Source: Gemmiger formicilis (GTDB lineage: Bacteria > Bacillota > Clostridia > Oscillospirales > Ruminococcaceae). Taken from it: a stretch of DNA of 64,000 nucleotides. Location: the NCBI RefSeq assembly GCF_024462815.1, contig NZ_JANGCG010000008.1, positions 87,415 through 151,414 on the forward strand, given 5' to 3'. The notes under the pieces were generated by a model. The model was given only the letters and a program-made list of their open reading frames with translations. It made no database searches and was not told the origin of the DNA. This document shows, one piece after another, positions 34,249 to 42,720 of the stretch (the stretch's first letter is position 1; each line of letters begins with the position of its first letter). The position numbers and the translations under genes are program-made.

Positions 34249-35241
34249 TTAGCGGCTGCCCTTATCGTAAGGGATGCCCTCGGCCTTCGGGGCCTGAGAG
34301 TTCTTAGAGGTGAAAATCAGCACAATCATCGTGACGATATACGGCAGCATCTGGTAGAAGTTAGAGATTTCCTTGACACCCTCAAACTTCGGCAGGAAGG
34401 TCAGCGTGGAGTTCAGTGCCGCGATAACCTTGAACAGCGCAAAGAAGAGCGAGGCTGCCAGAATCGGAAGCGGCTTCCAGTTGCCGAAAATCATAACGGC
34501 CAGCGCAAGGAAGCCGTAGCCGCCGACGTCAGAGTTGAAGCCGGAGCCTACCGCCACCGTGTAGGCCAGACCGCCGACACCGCCGAGGAAGCCGGAAATC
34601 AGCACACCGGCGTACCGCATTTTGTAGACATTGATGCCCACGGAATCCGCCGCCTGGGGATGCTCGCCGCAGGCGCGCAGGCGCAGGCCAAAGCGGGTCT
34701 TGTACATCACAATGTAGGCAACAATGAACAGTACGATGGCCACAGGGGTGGTCAGGTAGAAATACTTGAAAACCAGGTTGTTCCAGAAGCTGGGGCCGTC
34801 CACCGGGGCAAGGCCGAAGGTTTCGCGGGTGATGCGCACCCAGTTGGGGATAAAGATGGTGGTCAGGCCCTGGCCCTGAATGGCCCAGGTCATAACCACG
34901 GCGAAGGCGGGCGCAAACTGGTTCAGCGCCGTGCCGCCGATGGTCTGGTCAGCCTTCAGGTTGATGGCCGCAAAGCCCAGCAGCAGGGAGAAAATCATAC
35001 CGGTGCCGCCCGCAACAAGGATAGCGATAAACATCGCCAGCTGCGGATGCGCCGGGCCAAAGCCGTTCTTGTCAAAGGCCTGCAGCGTGAAGCAGGCGAA
35101 CAGTGCGCCGATAATCATCATGCCTTCCAGCGCAATGTTGATAACGCCGGAATGTTCGCTGAACATACCACCCATTGCGACAAGCAGCAGCGGCACGGCG
35201 AACAGGATTGTCATACTGATAATGTTGGCAGCAATCATCAT
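34249..35241 (-). CDS. nupQ: Nucleoside ABC transporter permease (NupQ/YufQ type)
   Basis: 330 residues, about eight to nine membrane spans. SGVINIALEGMMIIGALFA is the characteristic motif of this permease class, also found in ribose-type permeases. Overlaps the partner permease by 4 nt. With NupO, NupP and the BMP lipoprotein it forms a guanosine/uridine importer. Confidence 0.9.
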   Translation of the reverse strand: MMIAANIISMTILFAVPLLLVAMGGMFSEHSGVINIALEGMMIIGALFACFTLQAFDKNGFGPAHPQLAMFIAILVAGGTGMIFSLLLGFAAINLKADQTIGGTALNQFAPAFAVVMTWAIQGQGLTTIFIPNWVRITRETFGLAPVDGPSFWNNLVFKYFYLTTPVAIVLFIVAYIVMYKTRFGLRLRACGEHPQAADSVGINVYKMRYAGVLISGFLGGVGGLAYTVAVGSGFNSDVGGYGFLALAVMIFGNWKPLPILAASLFFALFKVIAALNSTLTFLPKFEGVKEISNFYQMLPYIVTMIVLIFTSKNSQAPKAEGIPYDKGSR

Positions 35242-36353
35242 TTCGCAGCACCTCCCTTTTCCTTACGGCCCGAGACCAGCTTGGCAATCACGCCGCGCAT
35301 CAGCAGTGCAAAGGCTGCCAGATAGATGATAACGGCAATGACGATGTCGATGGTCTCCGACGAGAAGGCGGGCTGCATGGCGGCACCGCCGACCTGAATG
35401 TAGCTGATGAACAGCGCGGAGAAAATCGTGCCGATGGGGTTGGAGCTGGCCAGCAGGGCGACCGGGATACCGTTGAAGCCCATGCTCAGGATGGATTTTT
35501 CCAGCACGTACTGGCCGGTACCGGCCAGATAGTAGATGCCGCCGCCGATGCCGGACAGCGCGCCGGAGATAACCATGGAAAGCACGATGTTGCGCTTGGA
35601 ATTGATACCCGCGTACTGGGCGGCGTCACGGCTGAGACCGCAGGCCTTCAGCTCATAGCCGAAGGTGGTCTTTTGCAGGATGACCCAGACGAGGATGGCG
35701 AACAGAATGGTGATGATGATGGAAATGTTAATCCAGCTGGAATTGCCGAACAGCCCGGCCAGCGGGCCCTTGGGCAGGATGGCGCCGGGGTTGGCGGCGC
35801 TCAGCGCAGCGGTACGGTCCGAGTTGGACGCGCCCCAGCCGGAAGCCAGCATCATGGGCATATTGGCCAGCAGCAGGTTGACGAGGTACATACCAATCCA
35901 GTTGAACATAATGGCGGTAATAACCTCATTGACGTTGAAGTATGCCTTGAACAGACCCGGGAAAATGCCCCAGATGGCACCGCCCACCGCGCCAGCCAGC
36001 AGGCAGACGAACCACGGCAGCTGGAACTGAATGGCGCACAGCAGCGAGAAAAACGCGCCCATTGTGTACTGGCCGGACGCACCGATGTTGAACAGGCCCG
36101 TCTTGAAGGCAAAGCCCACAGACAGTCCGCACATCATCAGGGGCGCGGACTGATACAGCACCTTGCCCAGCTTGTCCATACTGGAAAAGCCGGTGGTCAG
36201 CATAGCGCGCATACCGTTCACGGATTCGCCGGGGTTCAGAAGAACCAGCAACACAAAGCCCAGCACCAGACCGATGACGATGAACAAAAGGCTTGCCAGA
36301 ACGCCTACAACGGCGGGACGCTGCAAAAGCGGCTGTTTATTCTGTTTGCTCAT
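35238..36353 (-). CDS. nupP: Nucleoside ABC transporter permease (NupP/YufP type)
   Basis: 371 residues, with the longer N terminus of the NupP type. FKTGLFNIGASGQYTMGAF is the diagnostic permease motif. Overlaps both neighbours by 4 nt, so the three transporter genes are translationally coupled. Confidence 0.9.
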   Translation of the reverse strand: MSKQNKQPLLQRPAVVGVLASLLFIVIGLVLGFVLLVLLNPGESVNGMRAMLTTGFSSMDKLGKVLYQSAPLMMCGLSVGFAFKTGLFNIGASGQYTMGAFFSLLCAIQFQLPWFVCLLAGAVGGAIWGIFPGLFKAYFNVNEVITAIMFNWIGMYLVNLLLANMPMMLASGWGASNSDRTAALSAANPGAILPKGPLAGLFGNSSWINISIIITILFAILVWVILQKTTFGYELKACGLSRDAAQYAGINSKRNIVLSMVISGALSGIGGGIYYLAGTGQYVLEKSILSMGFNGIPVALLASSNPIGTIFSALFISYIQVGGAAMQPAFSSETIDIVIAVIIYLAAFALLMRGVIAKLVSGRKEKGGAAK

Positions 36354-37888
36354 GCTTTCGCCTCCCCTTGCTTTCTGGCACCTGCCATGTACAGGCCCAG
36401 CTCCTCCACGGTGGTCTTGCGCGGGTCAAACTCGCCCACAAGCTCACCTTCGTAAATAACCAGAATACGGTCGGACAGGTTCATAACCTCGTCCAGCTCC
36501 AGGCTGACCAGCAGCACTGCACGGCCCTTGTCGCGCTCGGCCACAATCTGCTTGTGGATATACTCGATAGCGCCGACGTCCAGACCGCGGGTGGGCTGCA
36601 CAGCCACCAGCAGTTCCGGCTCCTTATCGACCTCGCGGGCGATGATGGCCTTCTGCTGGTTGCCGCCGGACATACTGCGGGCGATGGTCGCAGGGCCCTG
36701 ACCGCTGCGGACATCGTACTGCGCAATCAGGCGCTCGGCATAGTCCATCACAGCGTCCTGCTTGATGAAGCCGTGGTTCTGGAACTCCGGCTGCCAGTAG
36801 CGCTGCAGCACCATATTGTCCGCCAGCGTGTAATCCAGCACCAGACCGTGCTTGTGGCGGTCCTCCGGGATGTGGCTCATACCGGCTTTGGAGCGCTCAC
36901 GGATGGTGGCGTTCGTAATGTCCTTGCCCTCAATCTTAATCGTACCGCCGGTCGGCTTTTCCAGACCCGTGATGCCGTAAATCAGCTCACTCTGGCCGTT
37001 GCCGTCAATACCGGCAATGCAGACGATTTCGCCCGCACGGACATTGAAGCTGACACCGCGGACAGCGTTATTCTTGTGTACCTTGCTGGGCACAACGAGG
37101 TTTTCGACCTCCAGAATCGGCTTGCCGGGCTCACAGGGCTTCTTCTCCACCGCAAACTGCACGTTGCGGCCGACCATCATCTTGGACAGCTCTTCCTTGG
37201 TGGTATCCTTGATATCCACCGTGCCGATGTACTTGCCCTTGCGCAGGACCGTGCAGCGGTCAGAGACAGCCATAATTTCGTTCAGCTTGTGGGTGATGAA
37301 AAGGATGCTCTTGCCCTCGGCCTTGAAGCCGCGCATAATCTCCATCAGCTCATCAATCTCTTGCGGGGTCAGAACCGCCGTAGGCTCGTCAAAAATCAGG
37401 ATTTCATTGTCGCGGTACAGCATCTTCAGGATTTCAACGCGCTGCTGCATACCGACAGAGATATCGCTGACCAGCGCATCGGGGTCAACCTTCAGGCCGT
37501 ATTTCTCGCTCAGGGCCATGACCTTTTTGCGGGCCGCTTCCTTCTGCAGGAAGCCATGCTTGGTATCCTCCACGCCGAGGATGATATTATCCAGAACGGT
37601 GAAGCACTCCACCAGCTTGAAATGCTGGTGCACCATGCCGATGCCCAGTGCGTTGGCATCGTTGGGGTTGTTGATTTTGACTTCTTTTCCGTTCTTTCTG
37701 ATAGTGCCCTTCTCCGGCTGATACAGACCGAACAGCACACTCATCAAGGTGGATTTACCGGCGCCGTTTTCGCCCAGCAGGGCATGGATCTCACCCTTGC
37801 GCAACTGCAGGGTGATATCGTCATTTGCTTTGATGCCGGGAAATTCCTTGGTGATGTGCAGCATTTCGATGACATAATTATCTGCCAA
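36350..37888 (-). CDS. nupO: Nucleoside ABC transporter ATPase (NupO/YufO type)
   Basis: 512 residues from a TTG start at 37886-37888 (MADNYVIEMLHITKEFPGIK), chosen because this is the family's usual opening and GGAAAGG lies upstream. Two ATPase domains in tandem: the first has Walker A GENGAGKST, the second the altered AGIDGNGQSEL with signature SGGNQQK, as usual for this class. It powers nucleoside import with NupP and NupQ. Confidence 0.92.
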   Translation of the reverse strand: MADNYVIEMLHITKEFPGIKANDDITLQLRKGEIHALLGENGAGKSTLMSVLFGLYQPEKGTIRKNGKEVKINNPNDANALGIGMVHQHFKLVECFTVLDNIILGVEDTKHGFLQKEAARKKVMALSEKYGLKVDPDALVSDISVGMQQRVEILKMLYRDNEILIFDEPTAVLTPQEIDELMEIMRGFKAEGKSILFITHKLNEIMAVSDRCTVLRKGKYIGTVDIKDTTKEELSKMMVGRNVQFAVEKKPCEPGKPILEVENLVVPSKVHKNNAVRGVSFNVRAGEIVCIAGIDGNGQSELIYGITGLEKPTGGTIKIEGKDITNATIRERSKAGMSHIPEDRHKHGLVLDYTLADNMVLQRYWQPEFQNHGFIKQDAVMDYAERLIAQYDVRSGQGPATIARSMSGGNQQKAIIAREVDKEPELLVAVQPTRGLDVGAIEYIHKQIVAERDKGRAVLLVSLELDEVMNLSDRILVIYEGELVGEFDPRKTTVEELGLYMAGARKQGEAKA

Positions 37889-38014
37889 TCGTTGCACGCC
37901 CCTTTCCAATGTGTACCGCTTGTACACAAATTCTTACTCTATATTATACAGAAAAACTCTGCTGTGCACAAGAGAATCTGCGCAAAAAGTCGTCAGAATT
38001 TGTAGAAAACCAAC

Positions 38015-38047
38015 AAAAACCGCCCCGTGCGGTAAGGCACAGGGCGG
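38015..38047 (-). terminator. Terminator after bmpA
   Basis: CCGCCCC-GTGC (38020-38030) pairs with GCAC-AGGGCGG (38037-38047), followed on minus by TTTTT. It allows more binding protein than transporter to be made. Confidence 0.8.
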
Positions 38048-38070
38048 CCAAAAGTCATACTTTTAAGCTA

Positions 38071-39201
38071 TCAGCTCTGATAGTCAACGGTCACATTGGT
38101 GACGGCGGGATGTACATCGACGTCAAAGCTGTCGTCAATGACCAGAGAGCCGTCCACAATGGCAGCATACATAGTGTCGTACTGCTCCTGGGTGAACTTG
38201 GTGAACTTGCTGGTGCTCATGGGCAGGCCAACGCAGTTCTCAGCAGCGCCCAGCTTGGTCTCCTTGCCGGAGTAGGTCTCGCTGAACTTCCAGCCGTTGT
38301 TCATAGCATCGGTCAGAGCCTCGTTGACGGACTCAGCCAGACCCTTCATAGCGGAGGTGACAACGGTGTCGAACTGACCGGACTGGTCAACGTCAACGCC
38401 AATCATCTTGCCGCCGTTGGCCTGTGCAGCTGCATCGCAGTTCTGGCAGACGGGGCCGCCGCAGGCAAAGACAACCTCGGTACCCTCAGAGTACCAGCCG
38501 TCCATCTTGTTCTTGACCTCATCGGTAGCAGCGAAGCCGCCGGAGTACCAGTACTTGATGTTGACATCGTCAGCGCCAATCTCCTTGGCGGCGGCGTCAG
38601 CACCCTGCACAAAGCCGTAGCCGTAGCGGATAACGGCGGGAACAGCCATGCCGCCCAGGAAGCCGAGCTCCTTGTAGCCGTCATAGACAGCGGCATAGCC
38701 AGCCAGATAGCCGGCCTGCTCTTCCTTGTAGGTAATCAGGGCCGTGTTGGCAGTGGGAGCCTTGTCGCCCAAATCGTTGGTGGAAACGTCCAGAGCCAGG
38801 AACTGGACATCGGGATACTTCTCCTGAGCCTCGGCAATAGCGGAGCCGAACAGGTAGCCGGCCACAACGATGGACTTGGCACCGTCATTGACGGCGTTGT
38901 CCATCTGCTCCAGACGGGCTGCGTCAGAGTCCTCGGTGGGACGGTAGTAGTTGGCGTTCAGGCTGTTAGCGTTGCAGAAATCCTGCACGCCCTGCCAGGT
39001 GTACTGGTTGAAGGACTGGTCATCAATGTTGCCGACATCGGTAACGAAAGCAACATCGGTCTTGCTGCCGGAAGTGGAAGCAGCAGCCTCAGAGGTAGCC
39101 TCCGTTGCGGTGCTCGCGGTGCTGCTGGCGGAAGAACCGCCGCAGGCAGCCAGAGAGAGCGCCATGCTGGCAGCCATTACAAAAGCGAGAAACTTTTTCA
39201 T
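38071..39201 (-). CDS. bmpA: BMP-family nucleoside-binding lipoprotein
   Basis: 376 residues. Lipoprotein signal with lipobox LAAC (Cys at about 20), then a Ser/Ala/Thr linker. The BMP fold (VAFVTDVGNIDDQSFNQYTWQGVQDF) is the PnrA/Med-type purine-nucleoside receptor. It has its own near-consensus promoter and is followed by a terminator, then nupO. High expression relative to the transporter is expected. Confidence 0.93.
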   Translation of the reverse strand: MKKFLAFVMAASMALSLAACGGSSASSTASTATEATSEAAASTSGSKTDVAFVTDVGNIDDQSFNQYTWQGVQDFCNANSLNANYYRPTEDSDAARLEQMDNAVNDGAKSIVVAGYLFGSAIAEAQEKYPDVQFLALDVSTNDLGDKAPTANTALITYKEEQAGYLAGYAAVYDGYKELGFLGGMAVPAVIRYGYGFVQGADAAAKEIGADDVNIKYWYSGGFAATDEVKNKMDGWYSEGTEVVFACGGPVCQNCDAAAQANGGKMIGVDVDQSGQFDTVVTSAMKGLAESVNEALTDAMNNGWKFSETYSGKETKLGAAENCVGLPMSTSKFTKFTQEQYDTMYAAIVDGSLVIDDSFDVDVHPAVTNVTVDYQS

Positions 39202-39266
39202 GGTTTTGATCTCCTTAGGTTGATTTTCACTAGGCGGCCGGGCGGATTCCCTGCCGCAGTACGTTT

Positions 39267-39295
39267 AGTATACCGCATTTTGCCGTGCGATTCAA
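39267..39295 (-). promoter_or_regulatory. Sigma-A promoter of bmpA
   Basis: Minus strand TTGAAT (39290-39295), 17-bp spacer, TATACT (39267-39272). Confidence 0.75.
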
Positions 39296-39339
39296 TGACA
39301 AAACCCCACAAAAAACATTACAAAAGCATAACAATCCGT

Positions 39340-40503
39340 TTACATAATCCGGTTCAGGGTAACATTGGGGGCATCGGGCAGGGTGTCAAGGTCCGCGTAG
39401 GTGTCCACCTTCAGCACGCTGGTGCGCAGCTGCTCATACAGGCGGCGGTAGTCATCCTGACTGAAATTGTCAAACCGCCACGGGTTGCCTGCCTCCAGCG
39501 CAATCTCGCCGTTGATGAAGCCGACCGTCTCGGTCTGACCGGCATCATCGGCCGCCCATGTGCCGGACGTAAAGAAGCTGTACAACTCCCGCTGGACGGC
39601 GGCATTGTAGCACTTTACGGCGCTGGCCAGCAGACCCTCTGCCATATCGGTGCTGTCATAGTCGGTGGTGATGGCCTTGGCGCCGGTCTCGTTGACTGCG
39701 GCAGCGGCGCTCTTGTACAGGTCCCCGCCGCTGACCATAATGAGTGAAACGCCGCTGTTGTACCAGTCAATCATCCGCTGGGCAATGGCGTCATTGGTCT
39801 CGTCGGTGTCGGCAAACCAGGTCTGCAGGGTCACGCTCTCACCCTGCTGCTCAGCGGCAGCCTCCGCCCCCTGCAGGAAGCCGGTGGCATACCGGACAAT
39901 GCCGGGAATCTCGCGTGTGCCGATGAACCCCAGCGCGGTGTAGCCGTCCATCACAGACGCATACCCTGCCAGGTAACCGGCCTGTTCCTCCTGAAACAGC
40001 ACGCAGTGCACCAGCTCTGCCGTGGTGTAGGCGCTGTAGTCCTCGGTGTGGGGCTCGCTGTCAAACAGCAGATAATGGACATCCGGGTAGCTGCCCTGAA
40101 TCCGGTAGAGGGCCGCGCCCATCGCGTCCCCACGGCAGACAACGAGCTTTGCGCCGCTTTCTGCCGCAGCACGCAGGGCCTCCTCGGCATCATCTGCCGT
40201 ATTTCCCGCGGCGGTCTGGCTTTCCGCCGTGTAGCCGTAGGCATCGGCAAAGGTCTGCACGCCCTGCCACAGCATGGCATCCGCGCCGCCTTCCGGGCCC
40301 TCGGGGCCTGCGGCCAGCACAATTTTTCCGCCGCCCGCCGGGACCAGCGTCGGGTCCTCCGGCTGGTAGACAAAGCTGGCATCATCGGTGGGGGCCGTCA
40401 CAGTATGCTGCTCCTGCTCACCGCTGGCGGCCTGTACGCCCTTGCAGGCACACAGAGTTCCCAGCAGGCACAGCGTCAGGAGCAGTGCTAAGAATTTCTT
40501 CAT
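39340..40503 (-). CDS. Second BMP-family lipoprotein, diverged
   Basis: 387 residues from ATG 40501-40503. Signal with lipobox LCAC (Cys at about 19). The BMP body is similar in plan to the next gene, with WQGVQTFADAYGY and EEQAGYLAGYASVMDGYTALGFIG shared, but is clearly diverged and its start lacks the FVTD(V/M)G motif, having AGPEGPEGG instead. It may bind a different nucleoside. It has a separate place from the nupO operon, next to cdd and deoD. Confidence 0.88.
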   Translation of the reverse strand: MKKFLALLLTLCLLGTLCACKGVQAASGEQEQHTVTAPTDDASFVYQPEDPTLVPAGGGKIVLAAGPEGPEGGADAMLWQGVQTFADAYGYTAESQTAAGNTADDAEEALRAAAESGAKLVVCRGDAMGAALYRIQGSYPDVHYLLFDSEPHTEDYSAYTTAELVHCVLFQEEQAGYLAGYASVMDGYTALGFIGTREIPGIVRYATGFLQGAEAAAEQQGESVTLQTWFADTDETNDAIAQRMIDWYNSGVSLIMVSGGDLYKSAAAAVNETGAKAITTDYDSTDMAEGLLASAVKCYNAAVQRELYSFFTSGTWAADDAGQTETVGFINGEIALEAGNPWRFDNFSQDDYRRLYEQLRTSVLKVDTYADLDTLPDAPNVTLNRIM

Positions 40504-40547
40504 GGGTATGGAAAAATCTCCTTGGTAGTTGGTTTTTGCGCGGGGTA

Positions 40548-40967
40548 TCACATAAGGTTGGCCGGGCCGAAGCCGTAGGGCAGCAGTTCCCCGAGGGTGG
40601 TGACGATGTAGTCCTCCTCGCTCTTGGCCATAATGACCGTCAGCGCCGGGCCGCCGAACTCATACAGCGCTTGGCGGCAGACGCCGCAGGGCCCGGTGAC
40701 AAGAGTGTTTGTCTCCCCCACCTTGCTGCCCACGATGGCGATGGCGTCAAATTCACGCACACCCTCGCTGACCGCCTTGAACAGCGCCGTGCGCTCGGCA
40801 CAGTTGGTCGGAGTGTAGCCTGCATTCTCGATGTTGCAGCCGCCGAACACCCGACCGTCCTTGGCGCGCAGGGCCGCCCCGACATGAAAGCGGGAGTACG
40901 GCACATAGGCAAATTTCTGCGCGGCGAACGCAGCGCGAATCAGTGCCTGTATTTCAGACTTTTCCAT
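40548..40967 (-). CDS. cdd: Cytidine deaminase
   Basis: 139 residues. Zinc and catalytic residues C56-A-E58 and C94/C97 in PCGVC; FHVGAAL and GGCNIENA complete the short tetrameric CDA type. Converts (deoxy)cytidine to (deoxy)uridine, which Pdp can then cleave. It follows deoD with one base between. Confidence 0.95.
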   Translation of the reverse strand: MEKSEIQALIRAAFAAQKFAYVPYSRFHVGAALRAKDGRVFGGCNIENAGYTPTNCAERTALFKAVSEGVREFDAIAIVGSKVGETNTLVTGPCGVCRQALYEFGGPALTVIMAKSEEDYIVTTLGELLPYGFGPANLM

Positions 40968-40968
40968 C

Positions 40969-41700
40969 TTACTTCTCCAAAAAGGCGTCCACGCCCAGCG
41001 CCACCTTCATCATGGCAGTAAAGCTGGTCTGGCGCTGCTCGGCGGTGGTAATCTCCGGCGAAACAAAGCTGTCGGAAATGGTCAGCAGGCAGGCGGCACG
41101 CTTGCCCAGCACCTTGGCATTGTGGAACAGGGCGAAGCTCTCCATCTCCACGGCAAGGCAGCCCTTCTCATCGCGCAGCTTTTCCCAGTAGGTGGGCTTT
41201 GCATCGCTGGGCTGGCGGTAGAACACGTCAGAGGAATGGATGTTACCCTCAATCAGCGGGATGCCTGCAGCGGCCGCGCTGGCGCGCAGGGCCTCGTTCA
41301 GCTCGGCGCTGGGCTTCTGGATGTCATCCGTGTCGCCGCTCTGGGTCACAGCGTAGTTGCTCTCCGAGTAAGCACCGGTGGCCAGCACCACATCGAACAG
41401 CTTGGCCTTGTCGGTGTAGGAGCCGGCAGAGCCGATGCGGATGATGTTCTCAACGCCGTACTGGCTGTACAGCTCATAGGAATAGATGCCGATAGACGGC
41501 ATACCCATACCGCTGCCCATCACGCTGATGGGGCGGCCCTGATAGGTGCCGGTGTAGCCGTACATACCGCGCACGTCGGTGACGAGCTTCGGGTTCTCCA
41601 GGAAGGTCTCGGCAATGAATTTGGCACGCAGCGGGTCGCCGGGCATCAGGACAGTTTTGGCGAAATCGCCGTTTTCGGCACGATTATGAGGGGTAGACAT
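40969..41700 (-). CDS. deoD: Purine-nucleoside phosphorylase (DeoD type)
   Basis: 243 residues from ATG 41698-41700. MPGDPLRAKFIAE at the start and VEMESFAL near residue 185 are typical of the hexameric DeoD. It cleaves purine (deoxy)nucleosides to base and sugar phosphate. First gene of the nucleoside cluster; an inverted repeat overlaps its promoter region. Confidence 0.95.
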   Translation of the reverse strand: MSTPHNRAENGDFAKTVLMPGDPLRAKFIAETFLENPKLVTDVRGMYGYTGTYQGRPISVMGSGMGMPSIGIYSYELYSQYGVENIIRIGSAGSYTDKAKLFDVVLATGAYSESNYAVTQSGDTDDIQKPSAELNEALRASAAAAGIPLIEGNIHSSDVFYRQPSDAKPTYWEKLRDEKGCLAVEMESFALFHNAKVLGKRAACLLTISDSFVSPEITTAEQRQTSFTAMMKVALGVDAFLEK

Positions 41701-41742
41701 AAAAGCACACTCCTTTATTTTGAGATAATAGTAGCTATAGTA

Positions 41743-41767
41743 TACCACATTTTTTCTGTTTGTGGTA
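41743..41767. promoter_or_regulatory. Inverted repeat in the deoD/radical-SAM divergent region
   Basis: TACCACA (41743-41749) and TGTGGTA (41761-41767), perfect, 11-bp spacer. On minus, TATACT (41739-41744) is the likely -10 of deoD, so a bound protein would cover this promoter. Confidence 0.55.
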
Positions 41768-41805
41768 AACTAAAAGCAAGAAATTTTGTGAAAGAGGTTT
41801 TTGCC

Positions 41806-42720
41806 ATGCTGCTGCCCCACCATTGTACCCTTTGCCCACGCGCCTGCGGGGCTGACCGCGCCGCCGGGCAGCGCGGCTTTTGCGGGGCCGATGACACCCT
41901 GCGGGTGGCCCGCGCCGCCCTGCACCACTGGGAGGAGCCGTGCCTGAGTGGTGACCCGGATGCCGCCACCGGCAGCGGCACGGTGTTCTTCTGCGGGTGC
42001 ACCCTGCGGTGCTGCTACTGCCAGAATTTTCCCATCAGCCAAGGGAGTGTCGGCAAGGAAATCACGCCGGAGCGTCTGGCCGGAATTTTTCTGGACCTGC
42101 AAAACGGCGGGGCCAAAAATCTGAACCTTGTGACAGCATCCCAGTATCTGCCGTGGGTCACGGCGGCGCTGGACATAGCCCGGGCACAGGGCTTGGCTCT
42201 GCCGGTGGTCTACAACACCGGCGGGTATGAGACGGTGGAGGCTGTCAAAGCGCTGGCCGGGTATGTGGATATCTGGCTGGCGGATTATAAGTACGCGGAC
42301 AGCGCCCTTGCGGCGGAGCTTTCCGCTGCGCGGGATTACCCCGCTGTGGCGGACGCGGCCCTGCGGCAGATGCTTGTGCAGACCGGCGTGCCGGTATATG
42401 ACGCGGACGGCTATCTGCACAAGGGCGTCATCGTGCGGCATCTGGCCCTGCCCGGCCATGTGGAGGACAGCAAGGCGGTTCTGCGGCGGCTGGCCGCCCT
42501 GCGCGAGGAGACCGGCGTCGCCTTTGTCCCGAGCCTGATGAGCCAGTTCACACCTTTTTATAAGGCGGCGGAGCACGGTTTGGGGCGGCGCATCACAACC
42601 TACGAATACCGTCAGGTCATTGATGAGGCCGTGCGGCTGGGGCTGACAGACGGCTATATGCAGGAAAAGAGCAGTGCCCGCGAGGAGTACACCCCGCCGT
42701 TCGATTTGGAGGGCGTATGA
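41806..42720 (+). CDS. Radical SAM protein, pyruvate-formate-lyase-activating-enzyme-like (COG1313)
   Basis: 304 residues from ATG 41806, with AAAGAGG eight nt upstream. The cluster motif CTLRCCYC gives C65, C69 and C72. Four more Cys near the N terminus (C7, C10, C14, C26) may hold a further cluster or zinc. This group resembles activases but its partner is usually not pyruvate formate-lyase; no glycyl-radical enzyme lies nearby. Its stop overlaps the next gene (ATGA). Confidence 0.88.
   Translation: MLLPHHCTLCPRACGADRAAGQRGFCGADDTLRVARAALHHWEEPCLSGDPDAATGSGTVFFCGCTLRCCYCQNFPISQGSVGKEITPERLAGIFLDLQNGGAKNLNLVTASQYLPWVTAALDIARAQGLALPVVYNTGGYETVEAVKALAGYVDIWLADYKYADSALAAELSAARDYPAVADAALRQMLVQTGVPVYDADGYLHKGVIVRHLALPGHVEDSKAVLRRLAALREETGVAFVPSLMSQFTPFYKAAEHGLGRRITTYEYRQVIDEAVRLGLTDGYMQEKSSAREEYTPPFDLEGV

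Noticed and set aside
36293..38005. Plus-strand frame of 570 codons opposite nupO
   Set aside because: No recognisable domain; the opposite strand has both ATPase motifs.
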